Source of the DNA: Trochalopteron elliotii
Taxonomy: Eukaryota; Chordata; Aves; Passeriformes; Leiothrichidae
DNA length: 64,000 nt
Direction: 5' to 3'
NCBI GenBank assembly: GCA_024734555.1
Contig: JANPWX010000653.1
Coordinates: 1,779,824 to 1,843,823, forward strand
The notes beneath the pieces were generated by a model, which saw nothing but the letters and a program-made list of their open reading frames with translations, was not told where the DNA came from and ran no database searches. The number at the start of each line of letters is the position of its first letter. Within the stretch, counting starts at the first letter, position 1. The position numbers and the translations under genes were made by a program. This document shows, in pieces, positions 38,501-49,500 of the stretch.

Positions 38501-41500
38501 GATATCCTGTGTCTGGCTAGTGTTTCTACATCTGATAAACCCTCCACGAATTCTTCTCACATTAATTTGCACTGTTGCTTCCTGAATCCATGTAAACTTT
38601 TGTCTTCTGCAACATCCTGTGGCAATGAGTTCCACAGCTCAGCTATTCACTGAGTGAACAAAATACCATTCCTGTCTGCTCTGAAGTTGACATCTGCTGC
38701 TTTCATTTCCTGCCTCTAATTTTTGCAGTGGAAGAGACAGTTATTAAATAATCACCAACTTTGTCCCACTTCTGACTTTGATGTTCTCCAACACTCTCTG
38801 TCTTGGTCTGCTTTCCAGAATGAGGAGTTCAGCTGCTAAACTGGCCTATCTAGGGGAATTTGATCTCTCTTCATGCCCACAATATTTTCAACAAGGTGCC
38901 CATGGACATTTCCCCACAGAAATATGTCTAAGCATCTGTTTTGCCAAACAAATCTAAATATGTGCTGTTGCAAATAGGAGCAATCCCACTGTGCTTTCTG
39001 TCCTTGGCTATGGCATCTCACACTTCCACTTGCTCACAGCAGGAGTGACAGTGCAGCTCCTCCATCAGCTGGATCACTGATTTTTTCCCCAGAGCAGATC
39101 CTGAATGCCCAAATTCTGAGCCCAGGACAAGAAATAGTGCAAGGAGAGGAAGCCAGGTTATGGAGAGGAGAAGGGCAGAGGCAGCACAGGCTTACATCAG
39201 CTTAAAGCAGTCACAAAACCAAATCTTAAGTCACACCACAGCAAAGTGTAGCAGAATGCTATTAATTCCTTGCTGACAGCTGAAAACAGACTATCATTCA
39301 TAGGGAGACTTAACAGGTCTGTGGATTAACATAATGAGAATTATCAAGAGTCAGCTATAACTCTTTAACTGGGTCCTGTCAGCACAAGGACTGGATGTGT
39401 CTTTGTGTGTTTTGGGAGAAGTAGGGGAAGAGTAAAAATATGTTTCTTGGCTTCTTCTTGGGGAAGAACCGGAACTGAAAGCACTGTGTAAGTCTAATTT
39501 ACTTTCCCTTGCATACTCTTGGTGTTTATTCTTTGAATTTCATGCACCCTGCCTAATGAAAACAGACAGACCAGCTTCTGGTCTTCAGATTCCATATTTT
39601 AGCTTTCACAGTGGGTGATCTGGGCTATAAATGCAATGGGAGGTTGGGGAAATAACTTTTTTTTTTTCTAGTGGATTGCAGAGAACTTTAAAGAAAATAA
39701 TCTCTGATTATTAGTAGCACAGCTTCAAACTTGAACAGTGTTTTGCATATACAAGTGCTGTGAATAAAGTATAAGGACACAATTAATAATTGCCAATTAG
39801 AATTATGCATAAAAAGCTGTGCCTGGCTGTGTGACTGGCAGAGAACAGGGGATGGTGCCCCGAGCTGGGATCTCAGTGCTACACACAGGACAGGAACTCT
39901 CTGCAACGCTGAAGAGATCCGTGACTCACTCTCATGCTCCTCTCCTGTGACTCCTGCACCTCCCACACTTGTACGGAGCATTGCTGTCCCTGTCCTGCTC
40001 ATGATGCTGCAGGAGGGACACATTCCTCCCACCAGGTGGGAGAGAGACACTGTGTGGTCCATGCGGGAATGTTCCTGCTAAGGGCGCACTGCCAGTGCCG
40101 TGTCACACACTTTGGAACAGGGAAAAGCATCGAGTACCACACTGTCCTACCCTGCAGAAGGACACTAAATATGGTCCATGTCCATCCTATATCGCTGTTA
40201 AGAAGGTGCACTAGAGACCCCTTTCCCCTCTGGGCGATCCAGGGTCCCACAAGCAGCAATTTGCCTGTGTTCACAGTAAGGATTTAAGTGCAGCAGCAAT
40301 AGGGAAAGCATATGCTCGTGCTGCAGAGGCAGTGCTCCCTAAATGGGTCAGTGCCCACGGGGGATCAGCTCCTTGATGAGACATAGCCAGTGGAACATCC
40401 AGGAGGAAAAGATCCAGGAGTGTCTGTACTAGAGCACATCAAAGTGAGTGCCCAACCCTGTGTCCAGTATCCCACGATCTACATCTCTTGAGGAATACTG
40501 AAAGTCTGGGAGCATTCCCAAGCCTCGAGAGCATGGGATAGCTCCACTCTGGAACAGTCAGGTCTGTCTTCCTGATAGACAACTGGCCTCCTGTCATGGA
40601 CACAAGTGTGCCAGAGTCCATCCTAGCAGGTTACTGGTACAGTCATGCCCCCATGCCAGGGTGCATCCCTGGGCACTGTTATGGAGGAGACCTTTGTGGC
40701 CAGCACTGGGTGCCTTGGAAGAGCATGAGAAAGGACAAGTCTGGAGGGATGCATTCCCAAAGACCCTCCCAGGTCTCAGGAATATGCTAAGGCAGGTCCT
40801 GAGCCAGAAGAAAAGCCACTGTATCTAACAGCCCTTTCTAGGATTTTTTTTTCCCTTGAATTCAACCAATCGGTTCTGCAATCTTATGCAAACATTTAGC
40901 ATCCACAATGTCCTAAGGGAAGAATTTCACAAGTTTACCATCAGGAAGAGCTGTAACAGGCAAAGGAAAGTGTCTGGAGCACTTAGCAGCTATGCAGCAC
41001 TCTCCCAACAAGTGGATGATGAGGAGCATCAGGAGTTCTTGTGGCTTTAGAACTCTGTCCCTGCAGCAGCCCCAAAACAATTTACAACTCACAAGATAAC
41101 CTGCCAGCCTTGCTCCTGGCCTGGTCTCAGGCAGAAACAGCATTATGCTTTTGTAGCAATGCTCCCAGCCTCTGTTCCTTGGGATGGGGCAGTGTGTCTG
41201 TGTGGGAACACTGCCACAGGAACACTCTGACCTGCCCTTCATTCCACACTCTTATGTTCAGGAGTAAGACAAGACAAGGAATCTTCCTCAAAGGCTGTTC
41301 AAGGGACTCCACAGCCTGGCTAGAGGATGGTAATAAGATGGTAAAAGGACTCCTTGATACTGTAAGAAGGATGGGACAGACTTTTTTTGTGGGGCCTATT
41401 GTGATAGGTCAAGGGGTAATGGTTTTGAAATAAAAGGGGGTCAATTTAAATTAGTAAAGGAAGAAGATTTTTACTGTGAGAGTGGTGAGGCACTGTCACA

Positions 41501-43115
41501 GGTTGCCCAGAAAGGTGATAGATGCCCCATCCCAGGAAATGTTCAAGGTCAGGTTGAACTCAAGTCTGAACAACCTGATCAAGTTGAAGATGTCCCTGCC
41601 CATGGCAAGGAGCTGGACTAGATGAGCTCTAAAGGGCCCTTTCCACCTTTTCCTGGTTTTATAATTCTCTGAAACTTGGGTCAGAAACCCTGGCCTAGAG
41701 TTTTGTTCTACAGTTCATTTGGGAGTTTTCACTACACAAGTAGAAAAAGAAACCACTGTACACATTTTCCTAAATGTGTTGACTTGCCTTTGCTAACACT
41801 GACACACAAAGGGTACATACAATTTATTTTCCAAGCCTGATTTTCTCTTTGAGGAGATAAAATGGACTACTCATCACAAAATTTATTAGAACTAATGAAT
41901 TCTTAGGAAACAGACACACAAAGTAGTAGTGAGGTCTGGTTTAGAATAGACCAAAACTCAGCCCTAATTAAAAAAAAAATCAGAGAATGGAAGAAGAGGG
42001 AAATTCAACATCTAAGTTCCATTAGTTCCATCTAATGGAATTAATTGAGAATAAAATGTAGTGACAAAATCAGACCTTGTATTTAATATTTTGATAGTCA
42101 TATAAAAAGATAGCTGTGATACAAAGTAAGCATGATTAAGAACTAGGGATTTCTTTTTATGCAATTATCTTTCTTTGCTTTTTGTTTGTTGTTTTTTTTT
42201 TTTCCAGAGGACATTTTTTGTTTCTAATGAGTGGCTACTTCCCACTTGCTGTCACCAAAACACCCTGAGAACATTGACTTCGTCCCCTAATAACTTTGAA
42301 CTATTGCCTCATTTTGGAGCTGAGAAAGTTTGCAGACTTACTCAAAATGACAGCAAAAGCTCATATAGAGCTGCGATCCAAATTCAAAAGCTCCCAGCTC
42401 CATGGTGTGCTTGAGCCAGTCTGTCATATTTATTTATTTTTTAGGTTTGCAGGATTTCAGAAATTTATATTTGCTTTACAAATGCACTGTTTGGGTAAAC
42501 ATCCCCTGTGTTGATTTGTAGTAGCTACAAGAAAGTTGAACTTGACCTATTTTTCCAGCCAAATACTCAAATAAGCAAGATGAAATGCCCCAGCAGAAAT
42601 TCACACAAATTTTCTTCTAACAATACTCAGACTAGTAAGGACATCAGATGCATTGTGGCAAATGTGTGTATATCAATTAAAACTATCTAGCGAAATGAAA
42701 CTCTCAAGAAGCAGATCTAAAAGACCTATGAACAAAGAGCTTGAGTACAAGTTTAAATGAAAATTAAGAGGATGCAGTTAGCATTTTTTTCTAAAATAAC
42801 TACTAATCCTTTGCTTGCTTGCTGTTTCTGTGACAGTTTTTTTTCATATACTTTGCTGACATGGCACAAACTCATCATTACTCGCTCGTTAATCAAGGCA
42901 ACACCAAGTTCCCGTGGAGCTGAGTGCCCGTGTGGCTGCTTGTGGGTGCAGTGGAGGAAGGCAGGCAGGACAGGGTGCAGCAGGTACCTACTTTCTGCAG
43001 GAATGACATTCCCGGAGTCCTGGCCAGCCCCCACGAGCCTGGCGCTGAGCAGGCTGAGCACTGAGAGGAGCAGGATTCCCACACGCATCTCGCTCCAGAC
43101 GGACGGCAGCGCCAT
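32532..43115 (-). CDS. NICOL1: NICOL1/C4orf48-family secreted peptide, copy A (spliced, 92 aa)
   Basis: The coding sequence is join(32532..32597, 36313..36401, 42992..43115) on the minus strand, 124+89+66 nt, giving 92 residues and a TGA stop. Residues 1-30 form a signal peptide with a leucine-rich core, probably cut after ARLVGA. The mature peptide starts GQDSGNVIPAE. It continues with the family core RPCVDCHAFEFMQRALQDL at about residues 43-61 and ends in KRGLCDCFRAIH. Four cysteines occur as a CxxC and a CxC pair, consistent with two disulfides. Splice sites are GAAA|GTAGGT, CGGCAG|CC, GCGG|GTATGT and TTTCAG|ACA. The start at 43115 is the first ATG after the acceptor, with G at -3 and +4. 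In mammals NICOL1 is a secreted partner of NELL2 in testis-to-epididymis signalling and is also expressed in brain. Family identity rests on recognition of the core. Which copy is the direct orthologue of the mammalian gene is unresolved. Confidence 0.9.
32598..36312 (-). other. Copy A intron between coding exons 2 and 3
   Basis: About 3.7 kb of mostly unique-looking sequence. It contains the A16 run against exon 3 and an old CR1 3' end close to exon 2. A stretch at about 32750-33010 with long AT-rich motifs looks unusually free of repeat signatures. No other gene is recognised inside. Confidence 0.6.
36055..36155 (+). mobile_element. Old CR1-family LINE 3' end fragment
   Basis: The stretch around TATGCAAGAAGTCAGACTAG and GATGATCATTAATG resembles the 3' UTR of ancient reptile/bird CR1 elements (AGACTAGATGATCATAATGG type). 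It lies about 160 bp from copy A exon 2, in the intron, antisense to the gene. Boundaries are approximate and the copy is non-coding. Confidence 0.55.
36313..36401 (-). CDS. NICOL1: Copy A coding exon 2 (conserved cysteine core)
   Basis: This 89-nt exon completes codon 42 (Thr) and encodes the core beginning RPCVDCHAFEF and ending KKTAYNLDTR. The acceptor is CGGCAG at 36402-36407 and the donor is GTATGT at 36307-36312. It is visibly richer in G+C and CpG than the intron around it. Its protein is identical to copy B exon 2 except for the split first codon (Thr here, Ser in B). Confidence 0.93.
38455..38800 (-). mobile_element. Degraded ancient CR1-family LINE fragment
   Basis: The segment includes TGATAAACCCTCCACGAATT and ATCCTGTGGCAATGAGTTCC followed by a diverged internal stretch. 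This order resembles the reverse-strand internal region of old sauropsid CR1 elements as I know them. The element would read on the minus strand, sense to copy A. It has many substitutions and no intact frame, and its ends are approximate. Confidence 0.6.
41362..41673 (+). mobile_element. CR1 LINE, 5'-truncated 3' end
   Basis: Clear avian CR1 features appear in order: GGTCAAGGGGTAATGG, TTTTTACTGTGAGAGTGG, GAGGCACTGTCACAGGTTGC, GATGCCCCATCCC, GTCCCTGCCCATGGCAAGG and GGGCCCTTTCCACC. The tail ends TTATAATTCTCTGA. CR1 copies are usually 5'-truncated, as here. It lies antisense within the copy A intron. No reverse transcriptase frame remains. Confidence 0.88.
42992..43115 (-). CDS. NICOL1: Copy A coding exon 1 (signal peptide)
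   Basis: This exon encodes residues 1-41 plus the first base of codon 42: MALPSVWSEM, a hydrophobic stretch RVGILLLSVLSLLSARLVGA, then the mature N-terminus GQDSGNVIPAE. The exon probably extends upstream to about 43149, where a pyrimidine-rich tract ends in TTCCAG on the minus strand. The donor GTAGGT begins at 42991. The exon is CpG-rich compared with the equivalent exon of copy B. A plus-strand open frame of 215 codons across the same stretch is a shadow. Confidence 0.88.
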
Positions 43116-43326
43116 TGCTCTCGTCAAGAATTCAAGCTGTCTTCCCTGCCTGGAACGAGGAGAAGCAGTGAAAAATCAGCAGTTTGCTCCCTGCACGCTC
43201 CTCACAAAGAAGGGGATGAGATGTGACAAGCACAGACCCCGTGCACACACAAACCCACTCGCACACACCACTGCTGTGACACGCCATGGGCTCCGGATGC
43301 ACCCCAAGGACCAACTAGCCCAGTAC

Positions 43327-43440
43327 CTGATCTTTGTCCTCGCCTGTGTGCCAGACCCTTGGAGCAGCTGTGGTGAGCAGGCAAGGCTCCAGCAGCCACT
43401 CTGAGCATGCGCCCCTTTTGCATCCCCCCTTCCCTGATTA
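43327..43440 (-). other. NICOL1: Copy A untranslated leader exon (5' end approximate)
   Basis: Minus-strand AAAGATCAG is followed by the donor GTACTG at 43321-43326. The same AAAGATCAG|GTACTG boundary occurs upstream of copy B at about 63716, while the flanking sequence differs. This suggests a conserved non-coding first exon spliced to the acceptor near 43149. The transcription start is not determined; it should lie between the X-box pair at 43446-43472 and the donor. A motif resembling an NRF1 half-site (GAGCATGCGC) lies at 43403-43412. Confidence 0.6.
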
Positions 43441-43520
43441 GGGTCATTGCCATGGAGATTTGCTATAGCAACACTGAAATATTGGAGCTGCCAAGTGGAG
43501 AAGAAGATTTAAAGAGACCA
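43402..43520 (-). promoter_or_regulatory. Copy A promoter with paired RFX-type X-boxes
   Basis: TTTGCTATAGCAAC at 43459-43472 matches the palindromic RFX X-box consensus GTTGCYATRGCAAC at 13 of 14 positions. A second, weaker copy, ATTGCCATGGAGAT (11 of 14), directly abuts it at 43446-43459. A motif like an NRF1 half-site lies nearby at 43403-43412, and AGATTTAAAGAG lies upstream. The same order of elements is found ahead of copy B. There is no clear TATA box. RFX binding is inferred from the motif only. Confidence 0.6.
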
Positions 43521-43529
43521 CAATGTGGT

Positions 43530-46500
43530 GGATGGTCACTGCTGTACTCCTCCTCTGCTCTCAAAGGCCATGCCCTCTCCTTGGCAGACACTGGCTGCTG
43601 CCACCCATATAAGAGAGTCTTGGGCAATTTTTGTGTTTGTTGCTATAATTCCTGAGGGGACTGCGCTGAAATACACAGCTCCCATCCCTTGCTTAGCTGT
43701 AACTCACTTAAAGGGAGATTTCATTCTGTGAGGTATCAAATGAGAGGAAACCTCAGAAGTTTGCTTGGATAAATGAAGTTGCTGGCCTGTACTTTGGGGA
43801 AGAATCTATTATGGTCTTTGTTTAACTACACTAAAAATGAGGCCTTGTGGACAGCAGCACCCCTGGCACCATGTGGACCAGCCACGAAAACAGATCCTGC
43901 ACGGCATCACATTAGGGTTGCCATGATAAGAGCCCAGCCAAAACCTACACACTGCAAAAGTTTAAGGATGCTCTCTTCAAGCTCAGCTTTTGATCTGGGA
44001 TTGGCCCATCTGCTAATAGGTTGTGTCCTGACAAAGTTAAAGCAGGAAGCTTCCTGGACAAAGAATCTGTGTAAGCACCTGGCTGAAACCAAGCATTCGG
44101 ACAGGAGAGGTGATACCTTTTGGAAAAGAGAAAGAGATGCTCTAACACCTACCTGCTTGCCCCAGACCATAATTAAAGGCCCATTTTGCAACATAACTGT
44201 TCAATTCATGGCTTTATTGTTCTCACACAGAAGGACACTCCATCTCCTCTCACCAAGGAGAGGCTCCAGCCTTTCTGGTCTGTACAGAATAACAACCCTG
44301 CCAGGCTGTGGAGGTATCGGTGTTCCCAGACATAGACATAGTTTATCCTTGGCTCTCTTCAGCCCTAGAGACTCTCACCAGCACTGCACTGTGCTGCTAT
44401 TTCACTTGTTCCTGTGGCTTCTTCAGAATTACCTCTTACAGTCCTCTCTTCAATGCTTGTGCTTTTGGATCAGGTTAGTTTAAAAGTCCTCTCACAGAAC
44501 TTTCTGGCAAAGTGGACCTGCCTCTCTTGCAAAAGAGGATTTTGCAGGGGGCAGCCCAGAGTTATGGAAGAAATTCCTACAAGAATGACACACTGCCAAA
44601 CGTTTAGCCCACAGTGCAACTGAAACTCAAATTCCCTTGTGTGGAAGGTCCAGCTGAAGGTCTCAGCCACTGGGATCTTCATGAGGTGAGTCTGGGCACA
44701 CATATGCACCAAAATCTCTCCACTGGCTTTATGAGAAGCTGAGACTCCTAATCCAAGCTTTGGTGCTGGATGCCTGAAGTGAGGTTGTGTGAGATGGACC
44801 AGTTTTACATCATTTGTCTCATCACAGGCCTCAGATAACAGGCCTCACAGGCCTCCTGTTAAAGGATCATGTTAAAAGAGCCAGGATATAAACAAGCATT
44901 ACATGGCTCAACTGTACACTCATCTAGAGCTGGTCATACAGTGTAGTCCTGATCTTCAGTTTTAAATAACATCAAATGGAAATTCTGGCACAAAATCCAA
45001 AATCCTCACACTTCCATTCACCCTGGCATATGAGTTTTTTGCCTGTACCCTCATTATGGTCCCATGGCTATAACCTACTTTTCATACATGAGTTTCAGGA
45101 AAGGGACAGGAGGGAATTAACTACACGTGGAATAACCTTTGATAAGGTAGAAAGCACTGTTTGCTCTAATATTTTTTCAAGGTATCAATGTAGTCTTTTC
45201 TAAAATTCTAACTATGGTGATATCTGCAGTAGGACATTCTGTATCCACCACCTAAAGGAGTACAAGGTGTTATTTCAGTGCCACTTATGCTACTAAGCTT
45301 AAAATAATGTCCTTTTTGGTTTTGTTTTTTTTCAGTGCCAACATAAAACAACCAGACATTGCACTTACCGAGTCCGGCCAGTTTTTGTGTCAAGTGCCAG
45401 GGTCTTTAAGAAACAAGAAAAAAGTTTCCAATTCCTCCTGCTAACATAACCATGTGATTCAAGATGTGGTTCTCAATTCACAGAGAACAGGAGCCAGTCT
45501 ACATGGAAAAGTTGCAGAAATCTGTGCTATTTTCTCACCTCCAACGAAGCTGAAGAGGAGAGACACATGAAAACATTTGCATGACTTGTTTAGCTATTAC
45601 ATTCACTATTGGCTATCACCATAGCTAAGGGACACCAGTACTAAATTAACTTTGGAAGACGAGAAAATTCCAAGAGATTCACAGAAGTCCATTTGGTCTC
45701 TAAAGAATATTGTAGTGAATCCCCGAGGGCTGTCAGAAATATTTTCACTAAATTTTCTTTTTCTACAGAGAATACACATCTAATAATTGTTTGCTAAAAG
45801 AGAAAATGAGTTTCCTCCAAAGCAATCAGAATGATCAGGCATTTAAAGGGAAGATGGTTAGTGAGGATAGACATCTGGTAGCTTCCTTGGAAAATTTCTT
45901 GTTGATTCCTAAATGTTACAGGTATTGAAAGATACATCTTTGAAGTGGGAGAAGAAAATGTATATATTCAGTTAAAATGGCTTACATTAAAGGCCTGAGT
46001 TGAATATTTGTGCATAAAAGGAAGATGCAGGCAAAGGTTCTGGTTTCAGAACTAACTCCATTATTACAGTCATGGGCACACATGGCAAACAGGGCAGTTA
46101 ATCCCAGACTAACATGAAGTGCTACATCACTGCCTACTCACATGGCCATCAGCTCTTTGTTGGACTCAAACAGAAGAAAAAAACACAGGCACAGAAGGAT
46201 CTGTGTCTGGTCACTATTACCTGAACAACAAAATGGCAGGAAAATAACCCCAGGCGTAACCCAAGAGAGGCCAAGATGCAAAACCAGATACAAGCAGTAT
46301 GAAACATGAAGAACAGCAAGAAAGCATCCTTTAAACACAAGGGGAGTAAAATAAGGAAGACAAAACCCAAGGGAAGAGTTTATTCTCTGTTCAGCAAAAG
46401 GGGAAAGTTAATCAAGTTGGTGCCTTGAAATGTGATACAGAACTAAGCATGTCTTTTATCTACCAATGAAAATAAGGTGAGCTAGTGAGCAGAAGGCTCA

Positions 46501-49500
46501 CACAACTAATACCAGTGAACATATTTTAGGTAAAAACATTTAGCAGAAATTTACTTTGGTTACTGATGCTTCTAAGTTTGTGATAGGTCCATTTTCTATG
46601 TTTTGATCTGCCTGGAGCTCTCTATTTATTCAGGGGTATCACTAGACCTAACACAGGAGTTTGAAAGAAGAACCTAGAACAACCACCATCAATTACTGCT
46701 GGGAGCTCAGGGAAGATGTGACTTATGCCAGTCTTGGAAAAGGGTAAGTGGAGTGGCTGTGTTTAAAATGAGGAAGAGAACAGGAAAACCACACACAAGC
46801 CAATTTACCATGCATCCCTGAGAATGTTTTTGAAGCAATAATCCCACCAACATTTTGTAAGTGTTTGAAAAACAAGAACTGGAACTGCAAATAAGAGCTA
46901 TTTGTCAAGAATCAAGTCAAACTAGTTTGGTATCCTTCTGTGACTTGCAGATATGGAAAGCCAAATTTAATCAATTTCAGGGTGATCTCTACTGCTGTGT
47001 CACACAGCACTGTCAGAAGCAAATGAAGAAAACCTCTCTGAGGCCAGCAAAGCTGTGTGGGTCACTGCTGAGAGTTAGCAGTGGGTCACTGTCCCCATGG
47101 GATGATGTATCATATCAGGACTGCAAAGACTCAGTTCAGGAGTTATTCAGCATTTCATTAGACAACTGGATAATGAATAAGCAAAGTGGTTATTTAAGAT
47201 GTAACATCAGCCTGGAGGTTATAAGCAATGCTGGGGTAGAGGACTAGAATTCTAAATCAGGCAGACAAGCTAGAAAAAAAGGCCAAAAACCAAATGAAAG
47301 CTTATAAAAATGAGAACAAGGCACTACACTTCATCAGGATTAATCAACAGCTCATATTTGGAATGGGGAGCAGCCCATTAAGTGGCACATCTATGGTGAA
47401 GCTAGGGAGTCACAAGCTGAAATTGGTTTATAATATTCTGTCATTTCCCCCAGCAATACAATTATACTGGGACATACAAAAAAGAAGTGCAAGAGCTTAG
47501 GCTGCCTTCAGCACAAGGCCTGAGCTGCAGTGCTGTGTCTGGTTTGGTCACTGCAGTACTAGGAACTATCAGAGACACCAACAGCAGCACAAATAACAAC
47601 AGGTTTAAATGGCATCCAGGAAGCACAACCAAAGCCCTTGGAAAACTTAATAATGAGGATGGCACTGGGATGAATTTCCTGCAGAAGACAGGGAAATATT
47701 TAAGCCTGCAGGTATAAATTAGACATCATTTGGGAATGGCATTGGGATAGTGGCCCTGCATAAAGACAAGAGAAGAACTGAGTGATTTCGTACTGATACC
47801 TTTCCCTTCCTGTCTCTCCTAATTCTGTGATTAAGAATATTTTTTTTCCCCAGGCAGCCACTCCAGGTCTCTGTGTTGTAATTCCAGCACAAACACAGAT
47901 ACCCCTGGGAGAAATTCATTGCCCTTGTGAAGCATCTGAAATTCAGACTAATTATTTCTCCTCCCTCAGTTATCAGGGCAAAAGAAATGTTTTTTTCTAG
48001 TTTAAGCAGGTATGATGTCAGAACATTTCCCTTCTGGGGTGGGTCACTGATAAGGCAATTCAGAGACATTTGGCTGCAGGGCAATTGGCAAGGCCCACAG
48101 TTTTTTAATTTGCCTTTAAACAAGTAAGCCACAACCTTGCCAATGAATTGAGAGGTGAGGGGCTGGTGCTCTGTTTGACATTTTTAGCCCATAAACAGAA
48201 TAAATTTTATTGTCTTTTTTTCTGACAGCCATTTCAGGCCTGAGAAGGACTGAAAATAAAATCACCTTGTCCTTCATGCTATGAGATAATGATTCGCCTT
48301 TGCTTGATGGCTCAGGATTTTCTTTAAACACTAAGTCAGAGGTTTGGTGAGGGGAAAAATCTCCCTTGTGAAATGACCAATTTGTTCTTGGCATCATTGC
48401 TTGACAAGTTCCCTATCTTAGAGCTTCCTGGAAAATCCTTCAAGAGTCTGACCACAAGCTGAACCTTGGTCAGACTGCAAAGCTTCAAGACATTGAAGCT
48501 GTCCCAACAAAGTCCACATGACACTGCAAAACAGGGATGTGGCTGCAAACAAGGAGTAGGATAGAAATGTAGCACTAAGATCCTGTACTATAGGAGCAAC
48601 TCAGCTCCGAGAGGCCTCTTTCACCACACTGTAAGGTGTGGGAAATCACCCAGGCTTGATCAGTTCTCCAAAAATCGACTGAAGCCAAGTGTGACAAGTA
48701 TCTTTAAACACTTTCAAAAACTTGGAATGCTTTCAGCTATGCAGGGGAGGCTGTGTCAAGCTGTTGTGAAATGAAGGTCAGTTCAGACTTTTGGTTCCAA
48801 GAAAAAGTAAGAACCACTGGCAAAGTACCAGTTTTCCTAGTTTATTTATGAGGTTTGCACTGGACTGCTGGAAATCCAGCAGGCATCACTGTGCTGGACA
48901 TAGGGTCAATTTACAGCACAGGCAAGGGTTGTGTGCTGTTTGTGTGCTCTGAATGCCACTGGGGATGAAGCTGAGCTATTTGCCTTGCTGCTGCCAATCT
49001 TATCCCTCTCTAGGAAGACACAGGCATGTCATTATTCACTTGCTTGACCTGTGTGTAAAAATCCTTTCTTGTATTTATGTGTTTGGGAAGAAAGTGTTGG
49101 CAGATATTTTAAGTGCTGGGATTTGGGCAAGTTATTTCATGGCTACCAAAACCAGAGTGACTAAAGACACAGACAGTTCTCTGCACAGTCTGTCTGTGCT
49201 TACAGAAAGGGCAGGTGGGGAGATCTCATTCTAGTTGAGGAAAGCTATTGACTTCCAGGATGTGGTTCGACCTTCCATGTGTAAAATTGTATATAAAACA
49301 AACGTGCAACATACCAGCTGTCAAAAGGCATTTAAACATTGTTCAGGTCCTGCTTCAGTGCAAGCCCAAATTGTGGGTTAGTTAAATTTAGTGCTGTTGG
49401 CTGAAACCAGACACGGTTCACAGGCTGGATGCTGTGTTACAGTGTATATATAGGACAATTGCAAGAGCTGCTTAGGCAAGAAGCCTTGTGTAACAAATTT

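Larger units (their letters stand above)
36402..42991 (-). other. Copy A intron between coding exons 1 and 2
   Basis: About 6.6 kb containing two CR1 fragments (38455-38800 and 41362-41673). The block at about 39930-40800 is slightly CpG-richer than its surroundings and I cannot assign it. Open frames here carry no recognised domains. Confidence 0.6.

Noticed and set aside
39930..40800. CpG-moderate block considered as an LTR or gene fragment
   Set aside because: No terminal repeats, polyadenylation signal, splice pattern or recognisable protein was found.
42757..43404. 215-codon plus-strand frame
   Set aside because: It is the antisense shadow of copy A coding exon 1 and its promoter side, which has proper signal-peptide coding and splice sites on the minus strand.
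43773..44483. 236-codon plus-strand frame, the longest in the window
   Set aside because: No recognisable domain, low-information composition, and overlapping frames on the other strand. Nothing supports coding.
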